This document shows, one piece after another, positions 53,301 through 61,621 of a stretch of 64,000 nucleotides of DNA (position 1 is its first letter; each line of letters begins with the position of its first letter). The notes under the pieces are model-generated. The model searched no databases. It had not been told where the DNA came from and saw nothing but the letters and a program-made list of their open reading frames with translations. Made by a program: the position numbers and the translations under genes. The stretch is from contig NC_058196.1 in assembly GCF_907165205.1 (NCBI RefSeq), positions 17,712,501 through 17,776,500 on the forward strand. The letters run 5' to 3'. This DNA is from Coccinella septempunctata (Eukaryota; Arthropoda; Insecta; Coleoptera; Coccinellidae).

Positions 53301-54923
53301 ACACGAAGACAGCATGGACGGGCAATATTTATCAATACATATTATAACGCAAAGTCGCTTTCCGCTGTCTGTCCCTATATACAGTGTATACATAAAGTAT
53401 GGAATGAATTCATTTTGTCGCACTGGGATTTAAAACAAAAAAATGCTGGATAATGTCGATCTACTCTTTGAGAGGGGCACATTTTAGGAATATTACCTTG
53501 TCTCTAGCTTCACGCCCTGAGCGGGAATCCAATACGCTTAGGATCTCCTGCACGTTAGGTCTAACATCCTTATCACTTGTAACGCCTTTTTCTCGGGGTA
53601 CTCGAGCGCCAGCTATTCTGGGAAAATAGCAAACCTACCCTGGTAGCTACGAGCCGAAGACAAGGTTCCCCCGGTGTCTGGGGTGTTAGCGACAACCAGC
53701 GAAAGTCAAAATCAACGTACACAAATTATATTTGTCGACTCGTACAAGGAAACACAAATGGCACTATTATAAAATTCGTACAGTGAAAGAATCGAGGTCA
53801 GTGAATTTACAGGCAAAACGGACGGAATGAAACAGGATCCGATCTCAAACGTGATACGGGGTTTACGGACGTGTTCGCCAGCCAGAACCTAAGACGCACA
53901 CTTAACGGACAGGTATCGAACCTCTGCCAGGTTAGGGGATGAAACAAGACGGCATAGATTCCCGACAGCTCACCCCTAGGTGCGTTCTTCACCCCCTGAG
54001 TATCCACGCCAGCGGGGTTCTTCGATAACAGTCAGCGGTGAGCGTCGGACAAACGAGGGCGGAAAGAGGGTTAGCCACTCCAAAGTGCGTTCTGCACCCG
54101 CTGAGTATCCACGCCAACGGGGTGCTTCGGCAGTAGGAGTGGAACTTAAACCGGGGAGTAAGGGATGAAAGAAGGCACGTGCCCCCCCTGGATCCGCTAC
54201 TGTCGATATCTACCCAGAATACTGCTTTCAGTCAAGAAAAAATAATTAACCTGTCAAATATAAATTTTTCACTGCAGATGAAATAATCGTTTTCACCAAT
54301 CACCATATAAATTAATTCCAGATTCGATCTCAAGGACGCGGAGAACTTCTAGTGTCTCTCTGCTGGCAACCAGCAGCCTCCAGACTCACCGTCGTCGTTC
54401 TCAAAGCTAGAAACTTGCCAAAAATGGATGTTACAGGATTAGCAGATCCGTACGTCAAAATATACCTAACCTACAAGGGACAAAGATTGGCCAAGAAAAA
54501 GACACATGTGAAGAAGAGGACGTTGAGTCCTGTATTCAACGAGAGTTTCGTATTCGATGTTCCGCAAGAGGCCAGTGAGGGATTGTCTGATATAGGACTG
54601 GAGTTCCTCTTGTTGGATTGGGATCGGGTCACTAAAAATGAGGTGAGTTAGATAGATTACCTGAACTCTATAGTTGCTACCGCCTACCACAATCTGTCGT
54701 AAATTTAGGCAGTAGTAATTCAATTATTATTTCGAAACTTCGACTTACAACCACTTTGTGAAACTAATAATCGTCTTAGAGCTAAATCACCCTTTCTTTC
54801 TAGGTAATTGGAAGACTAGATTTAGGAGGGTCCAAATGCACAGGAACGGCGTTACACCATTGGAACGAAGTCTGCAACTCGCCACGCAGACAGATCGCAG
54901 ATTGGCACAAACTACGAGAATAA
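26342..54923 (+). CDS. Syt4: Synaptotagmin 4 (Syt4), six coding exons
   Basis: It is a vesicle membrane protein of the synaptotagmin IV/XI subgroup. In Drosophila Syt4 acts in Ca-dependent postsynaptic release. Exons 26342-26381, 43409-43647, 44429-44685, 51845-52217, 54322-54642 and 54804-54923 join in frame to 449 residues, close to the family's usual length. Residues ~18-41 form one membrane span, followed by YRRRIRDAKR. The linker (~60-165) is Pro/Gly/Asn-rich. C2A (~167-300) keeps D201, D208, D263 and D269 but has Ser261 in loop 3, the Asp-to-Ser change typical of Syt4. C2B (~310-440) has D339, D345, D402, D404 and Glu410, a KKKTHVKK basic strand, and the terminal WHKL motif. No disablements. 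Introns of 17, 0.8, 7.2, 2.1 and 0.16 kb are filled with transposons. Confidence 0.94.
27033..27881 (+). mobile_element. Decayed Tc1/mariner-like (IS630) transposon, CAGGGTGTTC ends
   Basis: CAGGGTGTTCTACAATCTCT at 27033 is mirrored at the right end (TAGAACACCCTG to 27881), with a TA duplication. The terminal repeats extend, imperfectly, for about 100 bp (GCTGTGCTTATT in both). The + strand carries scraps of transposase: TEDGINNNHNGHVWALQNP (first Asp block), then FYLWGHMKQLVYHVEI, RIQDAANQIRNGQNLISRVT and CGACIGAN. They are separated by stops and deletions, so it is inactive. This is the only CAGGGT element here in which the protein source is obvious. Confidence 0.85.
28042..28723. mobile_element. 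CAGGG-terminated element, 'AGTCTTTGA' family (long copy)
   Basis: The left end CAGGGTGAATCTTTGACTCG is followed by GATTCTTGAGGTC. The right end GAATCTACTGTTAAAATATT...CACAATG is a degraded mirror. TA is on both sides. Same family as 18280-18640 and 38614 onwards. No coding remnants. Confidence 0.65.
31342..32440. mobile_element. Non-autonomous hAT element with CCGAAAC subterminal repeats
   Basis: GCCACAAG is duplicated exactly at 31334-31341 and 32441-32448. The ends TAGGGTCCGACCGAA and (complement of right) TAGAGTCCGACCGAA are inverted repeats. The outer 100-130 bp on each side are dense in GGCCGAAAC/GTTTCGGCC motifs, as expected of hAT transposase binding sites. No transposase was recognised. 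It contains a 133-bp MITE. Confidence 0.88.
31876..32008. mobile_element. 133-bp MITE nested in the hAT element
   Basis: ACGACAAC is duplicated at 31868-31875 and 32009-32016. The ends CAGTGGCGGATTTGC and (complement) CAATAGCGGATTTGC are inverted repeats. CAG ends and an 8-bp duplication put it with hAT-type MITEs. Confidence 0.88.
34038..35329 (+). mobile_element. PIF/Harbinger-like element, internally decayed
   Basis: GGCCCAGTTTCACAAT at 34038 and ATTGTGAAACTGGGCC ending 35329 are perfect 16-bp inverted repeats flanked by TTA on both sides, the PIF/Harbinger hallmark. Subterminal GGTTAACCCAAAG, GTGGTTTA and ACCACTGGTTA motifs recur at both ends. A short + frame near 34340 (EETVRPRTFGARRNYFE) resembles the N-terminus of a Harbinger transposase. 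The rest is missing. Confidence 0.85.
37691..37800. repeat. Fragment of the CCTTGGAACATA element
   Basis: ACCTTGGAACATAAATACATGG then TTGTTGTGGTACAAATATTC and GATGCTTCTCTGTCTAGCGC match the left part of the 6558-7045 element. No right terminus was found, so this copy is truncated. Confidence 0.65.
38614..39760. mobile_element. 'AGTCTTTGA' family copy interrupted by a GGGGAGACT element
   Basis: The left end CAGGGCGAATCTTTAACCTG, followed by GATTCTTGAGGTC, belongs to the family of 28042-28723. The family sequence stops at 38776 and resumes at 39660 (TCTCAAGAACGATTCCAACG). Its right end is degraded beyond about 39760. Confidence 0.6.
38777..39659. mobile_element. Element with GGGGAGACTGGGGAGG termini
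   Basis: GGGGAGACTGGGGAGGGTTG at 38777 is mirrored by GCTCCCTAGTCTCCCC ending 39659, with TA on both sides. CAAGCCTCCCCA-type motifs recur inside (about 38970, 39260 and 39623). No transposase was seen. A 2-bp TA duplication suggests the Tc1/mariner superfamily. Confidence 0.7.
39840..40815 (-). mobile_element. Internally deleted pogo-like transposon
   Basis: The minus strand carries an N-terminal and a C-terminal piece of a pogo/Tigger-type transposase with the catalytic core missing. GTGTCAATTGT-type sequence occurs near both edges (39930 and 40770) and may be part of the terminal repeats. Exact ends and the TA duplication were not fixed. Confidence 0.55.
40026..40717 (-). pseudogene. pogo-like transposase relic (psq-type HTH plus C-terminus)
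   Basis: From ATG at 40717: MVKPRPRKTERGLIPK, then EAAKKVIDNNQSVRKIAKQY and CHVSLNRFV, a psq/CENP-B-type helix-turn-helix. The frame then shifts to NFNDNEPQPSTSK, and later to SPEIL-stop-PLPKADHSKSRKGG, KRQTSILTDDTPEK, and an acidic end SSDSSDDDFYNSV. These are the flanking parts of pogo/Tigger proteins. The DDE domain is deleted. A short SR/Q-like repeat (about 40310-40480) sits between. Confidence 0.65.
40916..42438. mobile_element. hAT-like non-autonomous element (CAGGCCCGGATCTA)
   Basis: GAAATAAA is duplicated exactly at 40908-40915 and 42439-42446. The left end CAGGCCCGGATCTA and the right end TAGATCCGGGCCTG are inverted. The interior is AT-rich with small inverted repeats around AATTGCATATTCGT and TTCGAGGTCGTA, which may be a further nested palindromic element (CCCACTCTGTATATA near 41806). 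No transposase was found. Confidence 0.85.
43409..43647 (+). CDS. Syt4: Syt4 coding exon 2 (membrane segment)
   Basis: The acceptor is TATTTTTCAG. The frame reads VSSPVIVAFCLAALFFFLCL then AIVTYFLYRRRIRDAKR, a single membrane span with positive residues on the cytoplasmic side. It continues to a Pro/Ser-rich stretch (KKSPSPTGPSKTPPG) and ends GGG|GTAAGA (phase 0). Confidence 0.9.
43648..44428 (+). other. Syt4 intron 2 with a hAT-type MITE
   Basis: It is 781 bp. The left third opens an ACCGGGTGTTTCATTCATAA repeat end at 43739 whose partner was not found. The MITE at 44078-44257 follows, in a region with GTGCT motifs and a hAT-like end (GGCACAGCTCTG near 44324). Confidence 0.6.
44078..44257. 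mobile_element. 180-bp hAT-type MITE
   Basis: CAAGGGCGGATCCAGGA and (complement) CAAGGGCGGATTTAGGA are inverted terminal repeats, with GTAGGGGG and CTAGGGAG as a diverged 8-bp duplication. G-runs and C-runs flank the AT-rich centre. Confidence 0.75.
44429..44685 (+). CDS. Syt4: Syt4 coding exon 3 (linker)
   Basis: The acceptor is ATGATTTTAG. It reads MSVPQTPSPTGNPP, a GNANGNNNGNG low-complexity run, KQEITIIRDVYTSESETHMP and SYLGQLVFKLR, the first strand of C2A. It ends CG|GTGAGT (phase 2). The linker sequence is poorly conserved, but the LGxLxFxLxY start of C2A continues exactly into exon 4. Confidence 0.88.
45040..47110 (-). pseudogene. Non-LTR reverse transcriptase C-terminal fragment
   Basis: The first piece reads LEYGNLVWSPIYAVHIQSIE, SVQRQFMKYL and LLSLEDRRTYYACI. 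The second reads VNSRFSQCFYLATPRTTALR and RSPLFSMCNRFNLC. These are the C-terminal blocks after the palm and thumb in CR1/Jockey-type elements. Frame changes and the large insertion make it inactive. Confidence 0.75.
45269..46875. mobile_element. Palindromic element, CAGGGTGTCCCG termini, TA duplication
   Basis: CAGGGTGTCCCGTAAAGACC at 45269 is mirrored by GGTCTTTACGGGACATCCTG ending 46875, with TA on each side. Arms of about 530 bp (45269-45802 and 46345-46875) pair with few mismatches. The 540-bp centre contains + strand scraps of an IS630/Tc1-like transposase C-terminus (DFFTGAFKK, then ESYKR and GPHSYFSRQ in shifted frames). Confidence 0.85.
47244..48551 (-). mobile_element. Full-length mariner element
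   Basis: The ends TTAGGTTGGAAAAAAATAAA (47244) and (complement) TTAGGTTGGGGAAAAAGAAA (from 48551) are inverted repeats of about 28 bp flanked by TA. 1308 bp is the usual length of a mariner. One transposase gene runs on the minus strand. Confidence 0.95.
47393..48420 (-). pseudogene. Mariner transposase, frameshifted
   Basis: The C-terminal frame (47899-47393) has GDEKWVTYDNVRRKLSW (first Asp), HQDNARPHTS (second) and YSPYSPGLAPSDYHLF (third). The last two Asp are separated by 34 residues, the D,D34D pattern of mariner. The HTH and N-terminus lie upstream in other frames (VKNVDKIMKMIEADRNES, HKTVLNHLHKAG). At least two shifts and the altered PYSPGLAP motif show decay. Confidence 0.9.
48585..51710 (-). 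mobile_element. P-superfamily-like transposon carrying a THAP-domain gene
   Basis: GTAAAGAA is duplicated at 48577-48584 and 51711-51718 (8 bp). The ends are 30-bp perfect inverted repeats beginning TATGGAGGGTAGAGAGAAGG (48585-48614 and 51681-51710). A second, nearly perfect inverted pair of 38 bp (GTGTCCGCAA...AGGTGGCGCTG) lies at 48628-48665 and 51621-51658. Length (3126 bp), 8-bp duplication, about 30-bp ends, internal inverted repeats and a THAP gene all match the P superfamily. No RNase H-like core was recognised, and 48670-50240 looks non-coding. It ends 134 bp before Syt4 exon 4. Confidence 0.85.
50243..51393 (-). pseudogene. THAP-domain protein gene of the P-like element, three exons, disabled
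   Basis: Exon a (about 51393-51264) reads KLPSKCLKLCVVKSCPFG then KLSFFKAN|gtgagt. Exon b (51189-50667) reads TPGRIESWSKALEI then DLVCQLHF, completing a C2CH THAP zinc finger. It then needs a one-base shift near 51060 to reach TLKPEALPTIHH, the usual THAP C-terminus, and continues with a Gln/His-rich stretch and YIPKPDGIEYIRLDPETRL. Introns are 74 bp (51190-51263) and 58 bp (50609-50666). Exon c (50608-50243) has an in-frame TAA at 50473-50471, after which the frame continues 76 codons with CQSC. No start codon was found. The C-terminal part resembles nothing I know. Confidence 0.6.
51845..52217 (+). CDS. Syt4: Syt4 coding exon 4 (C2A)
   Basis: The acceptor is TCTGTTTCAG. It completes Arg179 and reads YKHDKSALIVSVVRCRDLPA, SSDPYVKLQLLPDKQHKVKT, NPVYDEDFTFYGI, ILSFDRYSRDDIIGEV. 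C2A loop 3 has Ser261 where Ca-binding synaptotagmins have Asp. The donor AAG|GTCAAT is weak, with no A at +3, but it is the only GT that keeps the frame with exon 5. Confidence 0.94.
52281..52430. mobile_element. 150-bp MITE, copy 1 (beside the Syt4 donor)
   Basis: GTTGCGTTCACAAACTTACT at 52281 and (complement of right end) GGGGTGTGTTCATAAACTTACTC form imperfect inverted repeats, with AAG on both sides. CTCTGAG.A.GCTC motifs fill the interior. It starts 63 bp after the exon 4 donor. A copy of about 97% identity by eye lies at 60237-60386. Confidence 0.75.
52431..53575 (+). other. Syt4 intron 4, unassigned part
   Basis: AT-rich with an (AAT)n run near 53228. A minus-strand frame at about 53577-53460 reads DKDVRPNVQEILSVLDSRSG, but it has no family I recognise and sits directly against the LTR-like repeat at 53578. 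Confidence 0.5.
53578..54170 (+). mobile_element. LTR-like repeat copy B, 3'-truncated
   Basis: It starts TGTAACGCCTTTTTCTCGGG and follows copy A (CGAGCGCCAGCTATTCT, then TACACAAATTATATTTGTCG) without the 1.4-kb insert, so it shows the empty site (CAGTGAAAGAATCGAGGTCA). It includes two CCACGCCAGCGGGGT/CCACGCCAACGGGGT units and breaks off near 54170, beside a hAT-like end (CCTGGATCCGCTACTG, about 54187-54202). Confidence 0.8.
54322..54642 (+). CDS. Syt4: Syt4 coding exon 5 (C2B)
   Basis: The acceptor is TTAATTCCAG. It reads RGELLVSLCWQP, LTVVVLKARNLPKMDVTG, ADPYVKIYLTYKGQRLAKKK, THVKKRTLSPVFNESFVFDV and LEFLLLDWDRVTKNE. The basic KKKTHVKK strand is intact. The last Ca-site position is Glu410 where Syt1 has Asp. 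The donor is GAG|GTGAGT (phase 0). Confidence 0.95.
54804..54923 (+). CDS. Syt4: Syt4 terminal coding exon
   Basis: The acceptor is TCTTTCTAG after a 161-bp intron. It reads VIGRLDLGGSKCTGTALHHW, NEVCNSPRRQIADWHKLRE and TAA at 54921-54923. VIG...L completes C2B, and WHKL is the conserved C-terminal WHxL motif of synaptotagmins. Confidence 0.95.
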   Translation, partial: VIGRLDLGGSKCTGTALHHWNEVCNSPRRQIADWHKLRE

Positions 54924-57170
54924 GGCGGGATTTTCTCAGTTTTCAAATAATCTTACCATTAATCATGAAACTTGTCAGTCCACACTGAATATACAATAAC
55001 CATCGCTAATGGATGTAGCGCAAGATCATCCTAATTTTTTACATGCTTGAGGTGTGATAGATCAGAAGGGATTACCTTCATTTGGTTCGGGACCTTTGTT
55101 CATCTTTGAAATGTTTAGATTTAGGAGAAGACACACACGTTGTTGAAATTACTATCATCCACTTTTCTTCATCCAGAGTAAATGAGAAACAGATAATGTT
55201 TCATCGTGTGAGTTTTGGATCATAAATCTCTCGGCCAGGCTTTAAGCTGATAAGTAAATGAAGACTCACAGAGAATTAATGATTTTATTCTCACTAAGAA
55301 AAGTATGGAGCTCGAAAGCATTCTGGTTATCAGGGTCAAATTGATAGGAGCTAGTATGAATTGAGGAAAGCACAACAACAAGGAGAGATTCAACTAAAAA
55401 AAGGGATGTTACCAGAGAATAAATCGATATATTTCAATAAAAATTTCAATATTAGTCTTTACCCCTTAAATTAACAACGATTCTTTAGAAAGCAAAATAG
55501 GATACGAAGCTCACACGGTCAAACTAACAAGATGAATTATTTTCGGTACCTACATGGAATTTTAGAACACCATATCTCATACTACGTAGATCTAGTGTAT
55601 ATTTTTCAAAGTGTCTATCGATGTAATTTGAACTGTGCACAAGCTACAGCCTTAATCGTTGCCGTATAAAATTGTCTAGACTATATAGAGCGTATCGGAA
55701 ATAATTCATCTGTTTGTACTGCAATTGGCTGTACAAACCTATAGACTGATTTCTACACATCAAAATAGATTTGTATAGGAAAAAGAGCGTATGTTAATTT
55801 GTCTGCTAAAAGGCGCCGCTAGATTTGGTGGGAGACTAATCAGTTGATGAGATTCTGAAGAAATGGAAGGAATGTTTGTTTTCATTCCGAAATTGTGAGA
55901 TTGTTTATAACTTCTAATATATCCTTTTTAAAATCGAGTGATTTATTCAGAATTCCATTGACTTTTTGCACAACAAGACAACAACGAACAAACAGTTTTT
56001 CAATTACATATAATCAATTCTCATTCATGAGACGGGAGGGAAAATAATGAAGAACCATTGATTTCCTATTTCATTTGAAGACACCAATCATCATCACTAA
56101 CCTACAGCAACAAGAAATTTGAATTAGTCTCAATTAGCATACAAGTTACTCAAGAAATTTAGTTTAGATGACCAGTTTTCCAGAAATGTTAAAAGCGTCT
56201 ATTAGCTCGAACATTCTACTTGGGTAGAATGTAATGTAATGCGCTGAAGGGTTATGACCTAACCCATCACTAGGTCTATCATGAATGAACAAGGTATACA
56301 TTCCGTATTGTGAGCATTTTAACAAAATGATTTGGAATTCTGAACAGACTACTTTTACCCATTCTCAAGAAAGTCAATCTTAAAATAAATCGCAACGTTT
56401 GAATGATCATAATTGTCAGTTTTTCCCACTGAGCTAACGGACCTTTATACAAGAACCTTGTAGATAGTAAATAACTGTCGAGCTTTCATTTTTCGCATTT
56501 CCTCAGAAGTAGTTTTGTGTAAATAAAACATTAAAATGGAATTAGATAGGCTAAACAATGAAAAAATACATCTAAGTATATAATACACCATATAACGCTT
56601 CAGAAAAATTTTTCACCGAAGAGACATGATGTGGATATGGGTGTAATGTGTTTTGGAACGATAAAAAGCTCAGATACGTTCATCAGCTATATCGAAGTTC
56701 ATACCCTCGACGTCAAAGTTATTATAAAGAGATATATAAGTTCCGTTTAACTCAAGCTTAATTATGTAGAGACAGACATATGGTACTTACCTTATGCTAT
56801 TTTAGTATGATAGAATCAATGTTATTAAATCCTCCTTTAAATGAAATATACTCACTTCAAATTGATTGAAACGTTAGTTGAAAGAAATATGATTTTAGTT
56901 GTAATGATAATTTGCATTGGATATAGAAATTCAAGATATATTCTGTTGGTAAAAATACTGTTTGCGTACGATTAAAAAATATGAATCCTTTCGAATCGTA
57001 AGCTTGGGTGGAGAAACAATTTCGGGAATCTCATCCCTCACCGATTCTGTGTGAACGGATGCCAATTTGTGCTATGAATTATATGAATTCGATTGCGACT
57101 ACAAACAATTTTTATCTTTAGAAACAGATTTTTTTTGTAAATATGAAATAAATGTTTGAATGGTTTTTAT
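54924..57170 (+). other. Putative long Syt4 3' UTR region
   Basis: No coding or transposon sequence is recognised here. Poly(A) signals AATAAA occur at 55418, 55436 and 57147. The last is followed by a T/G-rich stretch (TTTGAATGGTTTTTATTCTG), a plausible distal end. This low-repeat stretch contrasts with the introns, which fits a retained UTR but does not prove it. Confidence 0.4.
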
Positions 57171-58900
57171 TCTGTATTACCTTATTTATGGGTTACCTTG
57201 TAGTTCCTGCAGTGTGAAATGATCATCCCACTCATCTCCCATAACCCAATTCCAAAGGGTGATTGGAAATGGAATAAAATTTCATCTCGAATGGTATTCG
57301 AACAGTAATATTCGACAAATACTATTCATTTCCGAAGCTATCTTGAATTTGAGAAATAAAAAATTGTCGCTGAAAAACTAATCTACTATACTTCATTCAA
57401 CTTTATTTTAGCAGTCGGTTGGCCATGGAAATTTGACACATTTCACTCTGTATAGTACGAAAATGTGGGGTTATGAAGCTTGTCAAAACATTTTTGGGTT
57501 TTAAATCAACGCTATGTTGCCCGTTCTACGTAAAAGTTTCTGTTATTACGTATTTTATCACAATGTCGAATCTCTTCGGAAAATATGTGACGAACATAAT
57601 TGAAGTTTATACAAACTGATTGAGGGCAAACCAAATCCATATATTTGCATGGAAAATACAAGAGATCAGTATAATATCATAATATGCACTAGCTTGAGGA
57701 GAGTTGATGTTCGTTATCTTCTTTGGCTTACAACATTTGTAGATTTCAAAAATATTAACCCGAAGATGAAATGCATATGATGCAGTGGTTGGCAATGGGT
57801 ATCTCCAGAAGGAATTAACAGATAATTACAAGAATGTTAAATTTTTCAACAAAAATCATCTTGCATCAATATAAGTAAAAGGAGTTGAAGGAAGTTTCAA
57901 GTTGAGATGCAACTTCACTGTTGAACAAAAATTTCACATGAATAAACAGTAACAGGGCAACTTGCGCGTATTTGTGGCTATTCATCTTAATACATTGATG
58001 TAATTATAATAATTAGGTATTTATTAGTAGGTACCTTAAGACATTTACATTGTATAGGACAAGTCAAATGAAAAACAGAAAAATCCATTTTAGGGAACTT
58101 ATTATCCGATGACATTTATCGAAAATCCTGTAGTGAACTTTTCGCATTAATTCACTCAAACATAAAATTCCCAAATGCCACCACTTTTTTGGGTCTCCCA
58201 ATAGAAGGAAATTCTTTGTCATACTCTTCATTCACAATCTTTCTGATTGTGGAAATATTCAGCTGAAATATAAATCGTTTAGATTCAGATGAAACATTAT
58301 ATAAATTCTCTTACATTGAATATGTTCGCTATCGTCTGACGTATTGTGGATTTTAGAATATCAGGGTATAACTATTTGAATGAGCTGACCTGAATTCTAA
58401 ATAGCACTTCCTGAAACCCTGTCTCTTTTTTCAATCACTTTCGGCATTTTCGAATTTTCGTAATAAAAATTGATATTTTGGCAACGGCGTTATGACATTA
58501 ACGACATTTCATGAGTGCCAACCTTACTCCGTTCTAGTTACAAAAACTTGAGAAAATTATTTCATGGCCAACCGACTGCTAAAATAAATTTGAATGAAGT
58601 ATAAGTTTTGCCGGCTTTCATGTTTTATCACTGTGAAACGCTATGGAAACAGTTTCCATAGCTCACTAAAAATGAAATGAGTAAAATAGTCACTTATATA
58701 TGTCATCACTCTTCAGTCATTATTTGTTTTTTTTTCATCATTTTCATTCAAGAGCATTTTTAATATCGCTTCATATGCATACAACAATAAAATATAGCCC
58801 AGGCTTTCTCTGTCATACTAGGAATTCTCACAGTTTTCCATATCTCACATTTCCTCAGCCTCAGCACTCTCTATCAGATTATTTGGGCGCAAGCCTATAG
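57171..58900. other. Intergenic, nothing recognised
   Basis: AT-rich sequence with only short frames. No terminal inverted repeats or tandem arrays were noticed. Confidence 0.5.
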
Positions 58901-59139
58901 CAGAGGCGGCAGCTCATATCGGAAGGAATAACGAAAAATCGGTAGCTTCGAGGCCACTGGCCGAAGACTGGTTCCGATATTCCTGAACAGTACTGTCAGT
59001 AATAAGGATAAATTCGGATGCATACCACCCGCCGATATGAATATCAACAAGTGTTACGATCTGAATTGAACTAGCCAATTTGCCATCGTCAAGGCCCCAA
59101 ATGGAGTACGCTCCATCGAAGAAAAGCAGATGATGACAG

Positions 59140-59164
59140 TTTTGGTCTCATTTGACCTCATCAG
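59140..59164 (-). ncRNA. Degenerate hammerhead-like motif
   Basis: The minus strand reads CTGATGA (59164-59158), a perfect 4-bp stem II GGTC/GACC around AAATGA, then AAAAC where a hammerhead needs GAAAC, then TGTC before a possible cleavage site. The single G12-to-A change would be expected to abolish cleavage. Flanking CAACACAGCA and CAAGGCCCCAAATGGAG could be remains of a Penelope-type terminal repeat. No stem I could be drawn by eye. Confidence 0.4.
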
Positions 59165-59699
59165 AGCAACACAGCATTTTTCTCCGATGGAGAACGTTTG
59201 GAATTGATGGAACCTTATTCAATATTGGCACACGCGCTACTGGGTACTATACATTTACCCAGTACTGTCAGTATTTCAGAGACGATGCCTATTGGCCTAG
59301 TCGTTCAGTTCTATTGTTATTCGATTGCAGGCCAGTAAAACCAGTAATATCGGAACTGGCCCATAAAAACGACAGTCGTTAAACGCCTGGTCGTACTGTG
59401 ATGCATAACGCTTGAAAAGTGTCTACGAAGCCTCCCTCGCCTACGATTCTCACCCTGAACGATAGAGCAACGCCTCGTGAGTGGATCTCTACACATTTAT
59501 ATATGCATTAACGTCCCGGCGTAGAAAAAACGCATCTCTCAAGATTGTCGAACGACCCGTTTGCCTTGAACGATGTTCACATTTGGTGTCATCGGAATAT
59601 AGAAACGATAATCAAAGATTATATAGTTAGGTTAACTCTATAATCTTCAGATAAAATCTTTCACTCGCGAAGGCAGAACTGCACTTCCCAGTCAACCAG

Positions 59700-60236
59700 T
59701 ATTAGGCACAGGGAAGTTGTTGCGATTTACCACTGTGGAAGTAAACACAGGACATCCATAAGAGGTCCATAATTGGTACACATGGACATCCTTTGAATAT
59801 CCATTGTACATCCATTCATGGACGTACTGTAGATATCCAATAATGTACATCCATTCATGGACTACTTTGGATAAACAATATTGGATATTTATTGTACACT
59901 CATTCATGGACGTACTAGTACTAGGGATATAATGATCTGTTCTTAATTATTGAAGTATTTTGTTAGCTGAAATGGATATCCATATCTTGCAGAATATCAA
60001 TTATTCTTCTATTCTATTTTTTATTGAGTATCAAACCAAAGTGTTCTGTGATCAAACCCTCATACTCAATGATCATAAATACGGAATAATCCATAGAGAA
60101 AGGATGTCTTGTCTCTGGAATAATCTAATAAGTATCTTGAATAGCTTTGGTAGATCTGTGGTTGGCATTACTGGCGGTCGGCGGATGCAGGAATGTGTCA
60201 ATTGTCATTCATTTATTGTTGAAGATTGACACCTTG
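59700..60236. repeat. TGGATATCC-type repeats, left block
   Basis: From about 59740 the sequence repeats GGACATCC, TGGATATCCA-like and CATTCATGGAC motifs at roughly 70-bp intervals (GTACATCCATTCATGGAC near 59807 and 59845). AAACACAGGACATCC near 59744 is roughly inverted at about 63640-63655. It may be the left end of a large element closing near 63660. Weak support. Confidence 0.45.
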
Positions 60237-60386
60237 GTTGCGTTCACAAACTTACTCAGAGCTTGCTCTGAGTAAGCTCTGATTACCCGAAGCGTTCACA
60301 AACGTACTTTTAGTTCCTCAGAGTATGCTCTCTGAGCATGACCATACTCATACTCTACTCTCGGAGTAAGTTTATGAACACACCCC
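60237..60386. mobile_element. 150-bp MITE, copy 2
   Basis: It matches 52281-52430 over the full 150 bp with about four differences (all near CTCTGAGC.. at positions 21-30). Same ends, GTTGCGTTCACAAACTTACT and GTTTATGAACACACCCC. The near-identity points to recent movement. Confidence 0.8.
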
Positions 60387-61025
60387 TGGTGAAAAAGTGG
60401 CTTGGAAAAGCCAAGGAAAGGAGTAAACACGAGAAGAAAAAATGACCTCTTATATTGTACTTTTGGTAACGAAGAGTGTGATGGCTCCTCTACACTACTC
60501 GCGAAGTTCCTCGGCGAACTACTCTAGAAAGTTTGGCGAAGTCCGACGCTACACACTCGTTCAACTTCGCGAAGCTCATTCGCTCTGAGGTGCCGATTGC
60601 GTGCGTACTTTGGAAATTGTTTGCTTGCATTTGAATACCGATTCCAAATAGCTGTCCTTGAAATCAAAAGCAAACCAAACCGGCCGATACCTATGCATCG
60701 TCGACTCCAGAACCATATTTTAAGGATGCTTGTATCTTTCTACAATAGATCCTGTATGTTGCAAATAGCGAACGCTTAATCCTTCTTTTTTTCAATTCTT
60801 CAACGGGCACACAGGCTCCCAAGGTGTCGCGAATGCGCACACAAGCATCATTATTTTTTTTATCCTCATGACATGACATTTGTCATTGGGATCTCAAATG
60901 ATTGTTTCCGTTTGCAGTGTTTCAAGGAACAACATAATTTGCTCCTGGATCCACTGTAGATTGCTCATACTTGCATTAATCAAAAAATTACGCATCGGCA
61001 CAGACGACGTCGCGCGTCGGTCTAA

Positions 61026-61427
61026 GGCGCGGATCTCACTGGAGCGATACGATAAACGATGCGACAGGTGATTCGATAAGCAACCCGACCCTGATTCGAC
61101 ACCGACCTCTTATAACCGTGCAAACGTAATGGAAGCAACTAATTCTGTGCACACTGAAGCGATCGCGATACTACACCGATAAATATCTGAATCGCGTCGG
61201 TTTGGGCGACACAGCTACCGGGTCGCTTCAGCGACAGAAAGGTGATTGAGAATCAAATCGTAAAAAGTAGCATAGAATTTCGTAATTGATTAACAATTAA
61301 GCGCTTAATTTGGATATCGTATCGCTTCAGTGTGCACTGGAGTGTTGCGAAGATAAAAGTTGCATCGGGCGATAAAAGATTGCTCATGTTGCATCGCTTA
61401 TCGTATCGCTCCAGTGAGAACCGCGCC
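61026..61427. mobile_element. PIF/Harbinger-type MITE (TAA duplication)
   Basis: GGCGCGGATCTCACTGGAGC at 61026 is mirrored by GCTCCAGTGAGAACCGCGCC ending 61427, with TAA on both sides. The repeats extend about 30 bp into CGATACGATAA. Additional GCGATACG and CGATGCGAC motifs lie inside. 402 bp, non-coding. Confidence 0.85.
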
Positions 61428-61621
61428 TAAATGAGCTACTTTGTCTTCGTGAATGAAAACTGAAGTCGGTCGAGTAGTGTAGAGAGATACTTCAGGAAGG
61501 CACTTCGTCTAACTTCGGGCCCTTTCACTCGGGCGAAAAAAACCGACAACAAATGGAAGTCGAGCGAGGCTAGGTAAAGTTTGACGAGGTAAGACGAGGT
61601 GCCTCTATACATTATCGTATT

